From Staphylococcus roterodami (GTDB taxonomy: Bacteria > Bacillota > Bacilli > Staphylococcales > Staphylococcaceae), in contig CP092781.1 in NCBI GenBank assembly GCA_022493055.1, forward strand, positions 2,604,001 to 2,668,000: a DNA stretch of 64,000 bases, read 5' to 3'. The notes under the pieces were generated by a model, which was not told the origin of the DNA, did no database searches, and worked only from the letters and a program-made list of their open reading frames with translations. The position numbers and the translations under genes are program-made. Positions 58,903 through 64,000 of this stretch are shown in pieces. The stretch's first letter is position 1. Each line of letters starts with the position of its first letter.

Positions 58903-60396
58903 TCACTTCCTATTCTTCGCTTCTCGAGCGTTTATTTTGTCTGCTACTTGCTGTCCACTTAAGGTAACCATTGGCATACCACCGCCGGGATTTACTGAAC
59001 CACCTACAAAGTATAAGTTTTCAAAATACTGGCTTTCTTTAGGAAATTTAAAGCCTTTATTTTTATTTTTATCTGCAACAACACCATATATTGCACCACG
59101 ATTTGAACGATAATTTTTTTCGATATCTTCTGGCGTCCAGACATCTTCATAAATAATATGCTTTCTTAAGTCAGTGAGCCCCATTTTTTCTAATTTATCC
59201 AAAATTTTAGTCCTAAACTTCGCATAATCTTTAGTTGTAAAAGGTTGATCTTGAATATATGGAATATGCGGTAATACTTTTATATTTTCATATCCTACTG
59301 GCGCTTGTGTGTCATCAGTTTTATTCGTATTCACTAGATAAATAGTTGGATCATCTGGCAATACCTTATCATGAAATACTTGCTGATAATTGTGCTGAGC
59401 ATTTTCCGAGAAAAAGAAATTATGATGTGATAATTGAGGATATTGACGATCAACACCTAAATGCATCACATAACCTGAACTTGCTGGTTCAAATTCATAC
59501 TCTAATTTATTTAATCGTTGTGCATCAAGGTGAAGTAAATATTTATACGTAGGTATGACTTCCATATTCGAAATAATATAATCTGCCCTCACAAACTCAC
59601 CTGTATGTAACCTGACTCCAGTAGCGCGTCCATGATACGTTTTAATATTGTCCACACGTGTACCTGTATGAATTGTGACGCCTTCTTCACGGGCTAGCCT
59701 TTCTAAAGCATTAGCTAAATGATGGATACCACCTTCTACATACCAAAGCCCTTGCTCTTGTTGCATATGGAACAACATAGATAATACGGCAGGTGCATCG
59801 TATGATGAAGAACCTACATATTTAATAAAATAACCTAACATCTGTCGTAAGTACGGGTTTGAGATACGCTTGTCTATGGCCTGTTGCATAGTATGGGCAT
59901 AATCATAATTAATAAGTGCAGTGACGGGTCCATGATATTTAATAATTTGAGAAAGTGTATCTAAACCACGCTTAAAATATCCTTCTTCAGTGATACGATC
60001 TATTTGCTTTGTGTAATTCAAATAATTTTGCAGTTCCTCTATATCCTTTTTAGACAATATCGCATTATGCTGACTTGTCTCTTTAATACCTTCATATAAA
60101 TCAATGGTCGTTCCATCTGGGAAAAAGCTTCGCCATTGATGTGGCAATCTTTTGATAGTAACATAATCTGACATTTGCTTTTGACTATATTTGAATAAAT
60201 TTTCAAAAATATAAGGCATCGTTAGAATCGACGGTCCTAAGTCAAAACCAAAGCCATGACTTTCATGACGATTTACCTTACCTCCAATATGATTATTTTG
60301 TTCATATAATGATACTGAATAACCACTTTGTGCCATTCGAATTGCTGCAGAAATTCCACCTAAACCGCCACCAATAACGATAATATGCTTAGTCAT
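58903..60396 (-). CDS. crtP: CrtP, diaponeurosporene oxidase
   Basis: FAD-dependent oxidase of 497 aa that converts the terminal methyl of diaponeurosporene to an acid (carbonyl) function. N-terminal site [20 protein letters not shown]-terminal signature [19 protein letters not shown] (core [13 protein letters not shown]). Start ATG 60396, with AGAGG 8 nt upstream, overlaps crtO by 8 bp. Similar in layout to CrtN but a distinct paralogue. Confidence 0.95.
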   Translation of the reverse strand: MTKHIIVIGGGLGGISAAIRMAQSGYSVSLYEQNNHIGGKVNRHESHGFGFDLGPSILTMPYIFENLFKYSQKQMSDYVTIKRLPHQWRSFFPDGTTIDLYEGIKETSQHNAILSKKDIEELQNYLNYTKQIDRITEEGYFKRGLDTLSQIIKYHGPVTALINYDYAHTMQQAIDKRISNPYLRQMLGYFIKYVGSSSYDAPAVLSMLFHMQQEQGLWYVEGGIHHLANALERLAREEGVTIHTGTRVDNIKTYHGRATGVRLHTGEFVRADYIISNMEVIPTYKYLLHLDAQRLNKLEYEFEPASSGYVMHLGVDRQYPQLSHHNFFFSENAQHNYQQVFHDKVLPDDPTIYLVNTNKTDDTQAPVGYENIKVLPHIPYIQDQPFTTKDYAKFRTKILDKLEKMGLTDLRKHIIYEDVWTPEDIEKNYRSNRGAIYGVVADKNKNKGFKFPKESQYFENLYFVGGSVNPGGGMPMVTLSGQQVADKINAREAKNRK

Positions 60397-60886
60397 GACG
60401 CTCACCTCTTTGTTTTAATACGCGTAGTAGTTGCGTTAACCTCGGTCGATTATATCGTTGCACAATAATGATTGGAAAATTAGCTATGATTGCATAGAAA
60501 ATATTTATATACCTTACTAAACGAGAGGCTTTATTGAATATTATGACTGGTAATATCGATATCCAATGAATCAATTCTGCCCGTTTGGTCTCGATAATCA
60601 TTTTTTCTACTGAATAAATATTTATTTTCATCAAATGGCGCTGATCATATATATTTTGATTAAACTGATGACCATCTAAAATCTTATGCTTCCAGCTTTT
60701 TACATTGAACCAGTGTTGCCAAATCTGTCCTTCATTTTCAAAGTTAAATGATTTAAATATTATATGCCTCTGACGAAAGTACTTGTCAGGTATTTTTGTA
60801 CCTAAATTAGCTATACTCATTTGGAAAATCAACCAATACAGACTACATAAAAACGCTATTTTGATATATTTTTTCATGATTTTCAT
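60389..60886 (-). CDS. crtO: CrtO, glycosyl-diaponeurosporenoate acyltransferase
   Basis: Membrane acyltransferase of 165 aa that adds the C15 fatty acid to the glucose 6-OH, giving staphyloxanthin. Hydrophobic segments at residues 8-25 and about 108-150 flank a charged middle portion rich in W, H and R ([15 protein letters not shown]). First gene of crtOPQMN, directly after the SigmaB-like promoter. Only its neighbours and length (165 aa) allow the call; there is no obvious catalytic motif. Confidence 0.93.
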   Translation of the reverse strand: MKIMKKYIKIAFLCSLYWLIFQMSIANLGTKIPDKYFRQRHIIFKSFNFENEGQIWQHWFNVKSWKHKILDGHQFNQNIYDQRHLMKINIYSVEKMIIETKRAELIHWISILPVIIFNKASRLVRYINIFYAIIANFPIIIVQRYNRPRLTQLLRVLKQRGERHD

Positions 60887-60943
60887 TTAAAATGAATCAC
60901 TCTCAATCATACTGAAATTGTATTAATTACCATTTATTACTAA

Positions 60944-60968
60944 CTTCCCTAAAGATTAGCTAATAAAC
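60944..60968 (-). promoter_or_regulatory. SigmaB promoter of crtOPQMN
   Basis: Minus strand GTTTAT (60968-60963), 13-bp spacer, GGGAAG (60949-60944), close to GTTTAA-N12-15-GGGWAW. SigmaB dependence of the crt operon is established. Confidence 0.85.
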
Positions 60969-60989
60969 CGCTATCATTTAAAATTGAAC

Positions 60990-61031
60990 AAAAAAAACGC
61001 CAACCTCCTCTTTTTAGAGAATATTGACGTC
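60990..61031 (-). terminator. Terminator of the SsaA-like gene
   Basis: Minus strand arms ACGTCAATATTCTCT and AGAGGAGGTTGGCGT (imperfect), then a T8 run. Confidence 0.8.
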
Positions 61032-61048
61032 ACTTAAATAAACTTTGA

Positions 61049-61846
61049 CTAATGGATGAAGTTATATGAACCTGCTTGGCTTGCAGAAATAGTACGTGAT
61101 GTTACGACACCTGCACCGTGACCATAGTTCATTTCAGAAACACGTACTGAACCATTGCTATTCACGGCCTCAACATAAGCTACATGTCCATAGTAACCTT
61201 GTGTTGTTTGCATGATTGCACCAGCTTTAGGAGTATTATTTACTGTATAACCCGATGCTGCAGCTGCACTAGCCCAATTATTGGCATTGCCCCATGTTGA
61301 ACCAATTTTTCCACCAACACGATCAAATACATAATAAGTACATTGACCTGATGTGTATAAATTCCTTCCTGATGCATATCCATTTGATATTGAACGACCA
61401 TTTGAAGATGGTGCTACTGTTGAAGTAACGTGAACGTTGTTACTTGTAGTGCTATAGCTTGCACCTGATCCACCAGTATGATAGTAATTTGAAGATGCTT
61501 GGTTATTATATGTGTAGTTGTTATATGAATAGTTACTGCTTTGATATGAACGATTATAGTTATTGTAGTTATTATAGCTATAATTATTATATGAATTATT
61601 GTAAGTATTATAGTTATTGTAGTAATACGTATTGTTTTGTTCTAATTGACTCGGATTCCAATTTCCCGTCCAAGTATAATGATAATTACCTTGAGCATCA
61701 ATTGTGTACGTATAGCTGTATGATTGTGCATCATTAGGATTATACCCATTGTTATTTTGTTCTGCGGCTTGTGCGTCATGTCCTGCGAATGCAATAGTTG
61801 CAAGTCCTGCTGTAGCAATAGTAGCTGTAACGATTTTTTTCATAAT
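61049..61846 (-). CDS. Secreted SsaA-like CHAP-domain protein
   Basis: Secreted peptidoglycan hydrolase candidate of about 265 aa. Signal peptide [20 protein letters not shown] with cleavage after AQA (about residue 27). Then a Tyr/Asn/Ser-rich stretch (about 70-125) with repeated YNNYN units, and a C-terminal CHAP domain with catalytic Cys in SGQCTYYVF and His in [10 protein letters not shown]. It resembles SsaA, but the classical ssaA locus lies elsewhere. GGAGG precedes the ATG at 61846. A WalR box lies upstream. Confidence 0.9.
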   Translation of the reverse strand: MMKKIVTATIATAGLATIAFAGHDAQAAEQNNNGYNPNDAQSYSYTYTIDAQGNYHYTWTGNWNPSQLEQNNTYYYNNYNTYNNSYNNYSYNNYNNYNRSYQSSNYSYNNYTYNNQASSNYYHTGGSGASYSTTSNNVHVTSTVAPSSNGRSISNGYASGRNLYTSGQCTYYVFDRVGGKIGSTWGNANNWASAAAASGYTVNNTPKAGAIMQTTQGYYGHVAYVEAVNSNGSVRVSEMNYGHGAGVVTSRTISASQAGSYNFIH

Positions 61847-62000
61847 TAAATATCCTCCCAATAATCAAAACACTCTATACATATAGTCATTAGCGACTCA
61901 ATTATTTTAATTTTTTTATTTTTTAATCTGCAAATAATTATAACTTTTATAGTTTTGCGACATGACAAACTTTAACATAGATTATACGTCCTGTGTGCTT

Positions 62001-62017
62001 TGTTATCGTATTGTAAC
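62001..62017. promoter_or_regulatory. WalR (YycF) binding site upstream of the SsaA-like gene
   Basis: TGTTAT-CGTAT-TGTAAC matches TGTWAH-N5-TGTWAH exactly, about 155 bp ahead of the start. Control by WalKR is expected for SsaA-like CHAP genes. Confidence 0.75.
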
Positions 62018-62106
62018 CTGTTCATAATAATGGCACTTTGACTGTAATATCCAAAGTAAAATGCCTACAATATTTTTAAAGACTGCCAATATAGGATTTG
62101 AGTAGC

Positions 62107-62193
62107 AAAAAAGCACTAAACTCATTGAAAAATACTTGCTTTTTACAACTAAATGTCATTAGCAATGTAATAATTTCAAAGTTTAGTGCTTTA
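62107..62193 (-). terminator. oatA terminator
   Basis: Minus strand arms AAAGCACTAAACTTTGAAA and TTTCAATGAGTTTAGTGC, then T6. Confidence 0.8.
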
Positions 62194-62195
62194 AG

Positions 62196-64000
62196 TTATT
62201 TTTTATTTGTCGAGTGCGTTTCCATTGTTTTTACAATCAAATCTGTCAACGCTTTACTACCTGGATATTCCAAGTGAATACCATCATATGCAAAATACTC
62301 AGGATGACCTGCTGAAGCTTTATACCAATCCACTAGATGTACATTGGAACGCTTTTCAGCTACTTCGTAAATTAATTTATTTATTCTACCTTCATAATTT
62401 CTAGGTACTCTAATAGAAACTAGATAAATATCTGCTTTTCCAAAACTATCTAATAGTTCATTTAATTGATCTTTAGTAAAGTCACCATTTGTACCAAGTT
62501 CAACAACCACTTTTTGACCTTTTTTAGCATAGTCCTTATATTGTGATTTCACAATCGGTGTTGCATCAACAAGTTGTCTACCAACCTTACCATCAATTTG
62601 TGCATTTGGTATCTTCTTAGTAAAGACATTACCAATATCTACCATTACTGAATCCCCAATTAATAACGGAGATGACTTCGTGATATCCTCTTTACTATTA
62701 GCTTTTTGCTTATCATCTTGCTTAGCTTTATCTTTTTTATCTATTTTTTTCTTAGTTGTTTTAAATTCTGTTTTCTTCTCTTTTTTCTGCGTTTCATGTT
62801 GCTTACCTAACGCATCGAACTGTCCAGCTAACACCGTGATAGATGGAATCAATAATAAGATAACTAATACTGTTCTTATAAATTGACCTTTCTTTTTAGG
62901 TAAAAATGTAAATGCTTTAAATCCATTTTTACGTATTGGTGTTTCAATAAAGCGATAAGATATTTCAGCCATTAAAGCTGTTAATAAAATCTCTATAACA
63001 TAAACATAAGCCGGTATTTGCCCTTGTACATAATAACTATTCATAAATACTATGATAGGATAATGCCATAAATATAAACTGTATGAACGTTTACCTATAA
63101 TTAAAAATGGTTTCATGCTTAAAAATCTGGCAAATAAACTTGAAGGATGAACCGCAATCGCAATAATGAATAATGTTACGAAAGAAATAATATAAAATCC
63201 ACCATTATATATCCATTGATCTTGGTCTCCAACGATAAAGAATAACGTCATCAGTACCGCAAAACCTGATATACCGATGATGTCTAATGAGGCAACAACC
63301 TTTTTAGAAATATCTTTTTTCAAAGCAAAAGGTGGCCATATAAAAGCTAAAATACATCCAAGTAATAACGTCTGCAATCGAGTATCTGTACCGAAATATA
63401 CACGTGAATTATCTCCAGTGACTAAATGAATTACCATCATAAGTCCTAATGAAATAAGAGATACAACAAATAGTGTTTGAATGATATTTCTTGGTTTAAA
63501 TCTATGTAATAAGAAAGTGATAACCAATGGGAAAAACAAGTAAAATTGTTCTTCGATGGCTAATGACCATAAATGTTTTAGTGGCTCAATAGCAAACTGG
63601 TTAAAATAGTCTACATTCTGTGAGATGTACCACCAGTTTGATACATAGAATATAGCAGCAATCGCATCTCGCTTCATCTGTATAATTAAATCTGGTTTGA
63701 ATATTAGTGTAAACGTAAGTACTACACATATTAAAAACAATACTGCCGGAATTAATCGTTTTAATCTTCGTTTCCAAAACTCTAATAAATCAATTTTCTG
63801 TGTTCGATAATATTCACTAATTAACAAACTCGTTATTAAATACCCTGAAATAACGAAGAATGTATCTACCCCTAAGAATCCTCCACTTAACCACTGTGTA
63901 TTCAGATGATAAATTAGAATCCCTATAACTGCGAATGCTCTTAACCCATCTAACCCTGGTAAGTATCGCGGGGAATACATTTTTTCTAAACGTTTAAAGT
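62196..64000 (-). CDS. oatA: OatA, peptidoglycan O-acetyltransferase (5' end outside the window)
   Basis: Acetylates the C6 hydroxyl of N-acetylmuramic acid, giving lysozyme resistance. The N-terminal acyltransferase-3 domain (about residues 1-350, ten to eleven helices) has the histidine segment [16 protein letters not shown] and FFVISGYLI. After the last helix a Lys-rich linker precedes the extracellular SGNH esterase domain with S in [17 protein letters not shown] and the Asp-x-x-His pair in YDGIHLEY. The frame continues upstream of the internal ATG at 63980 as FKRLEK to the edge, so the true start lies outside. The standard length is 603 aa. Confidence 0.95.
   Translation of the reverse strand, partial: FKRLEKMYSPRYLPGLDGLRAFAVIGILIYHLNTQWLSGGFLGVDTFFVISGYLITSLLISEYYRTQKIDLLEFWKRRLKRLIPAVLFLICVVLTFTLIFKPDLIIQMKRDAIAAIFYVSNWWYISQNVDYFNQFAIEPLKHLWSLAIEEQFYLFFPLVITFLLHRFKPRNIIQTLFVVSLISLGLMMVIHLVTGDNSRVYFGTDTRLQTLLLGCILAFIWPPFALKKDISKKVVASLDIIGISGFAVLMTLFFIVGDQDQWIYNGGFYIISFVTLFIIAIAVHPSSLFARFLSMKPFLIIGKRSYSLYLWHYPIIVFMNSYYVQGQIPAYVYVIEILLTALMAEISYRFIETPIRKNGFKAFTFLPKKKGQFIRTVLVILLLIPSITVLAGQFDALGKQHETQKKEKKTEFKTTKKKIDKKDKAKQDDKQKANSKEDITKSSPLLIGDSVMVDIGNVFTKKIPNAQIDGKVGRQLVDATPIVKSQYKDYAKKGQKVVVELGTNGDFTKDQLNELLDSFGKADIYLVSIRVPRNYEGRINKLIYEVAEKRSNVHLVDWYKASAGHPEYFAYDGIHLEYPGSKALTDLIVKTMETHSTNKK

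Noticed and set aside
61049..61846. Calling the CHAP gene ssaA itself
   Set aside because: The layout is SsaA-like, but the position next to crtOPQMN is that of a paralogue; the classical ssaA locus lies elsewhere.

Overview
The window is chromosomal DNA of Staphylococcus aureus. The DNA is AT-rich. SrtA has S. aureus-type catalytic residues H120, C184 and R197, and the full staphyloxanthin operon crtOPQMN sits next to oatA. The cidABC-cidR, mhqRED, farE/farR and copAZ loci all have the S. aureus arrangement. The presence of crtOPQMN argues against S. argenteus, which lacks it. Most of the window is core genome. The clear mobile DNA is an IS200-type element (about 7.41-8.15 kb) and an ISL3/IS1181-type element (18.55-20.05 kb).

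Layout. 0-7.4 kb: a MocR-type regulator, an ABC-2 transporter pair, class III fructose-1,6-bisphosphatase (fbp) and a YkvI-like membrane protein. 7.4-13.9 kb: IS200-type element, the quinone/thiol-stress operon mhqR-mhqE-mhqD with two operator-like repeats, a small GNAT protein, a two-domain glyoxalase-fold protein, a nitroreductase and D-lactate dehydrogenase. 14-20 kb: a HAD phosphatase, a second ABC pair, sortase A, an acetyltransferase, an unlisted 56-aa membrane protein and the ISL3 copy. 20-26.6 kb: L-serine dehydratase with a PfoR-like membrane protein, an EamA transporter, an esterase, a thioredoxin-like protein and a thioesterase. 26.9-33.3 kb: the glucose/glucoside PTS permease glcB behind an antitermination leader, then cidABC and cidR. 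33.4-38 kb: a YozE-like protein, a CHAP protein, mvaA/mvaS and ogt. 38.4-49.5 kb: clpL, feoAB plus a small Cys-rich partner, farE/farR, rocA and a hexapeptide acetyltransferase. 49.7-55 kb: copA/copZ separated by a hairpin-rich spacer, then an aminotransferase and a second D-2-hydroxyacid dehydrogenase. 55-64 kb: crtOPQMN, an SsaA-like CHAP protein and oatA, which runs off the right edge.

Theme. Carbon control recurs. cre-like CcpA sites lie ahead of fbp, pfoR-sdaAB-sdaAA, glcB, cidABC and rocA, covering glucose entry, overflow to acetate, gluconeogenesis and amino-acid catabolism. A second theme is the envelope and stress: srtA, two CHAP proteins, oatA, staphyloxanthin and clpL (both with SigmaB-like promoters), farE, mhqRED and copper/iron handling.

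Most notable observations. (1) The ISL3 copy has an exact 8-bp target duplication, carries a frameshifted transposase, and has landed between sdaAA and what looks like its original 3' hairpin. (2) A hairpin almost identical to one end of that IS stands alone downstream of mhqD, 12 kb away. (3) A terminator on the minus strand between fbp and its neighbour has no gene feeding it but has a TATAAT box 65 bp upstream, so it may encode a small RNA. (4) The copA-copZ spacer holds five hairpins, four with TTCG-containing or very small loops. (5) Three short membrane-protein genes are easily missed. I did not find an obviously new multi-gene system. The two orphan ABC pairs and the aminotransferase/dehydrogenase pair are the gene sets with the least explained function.
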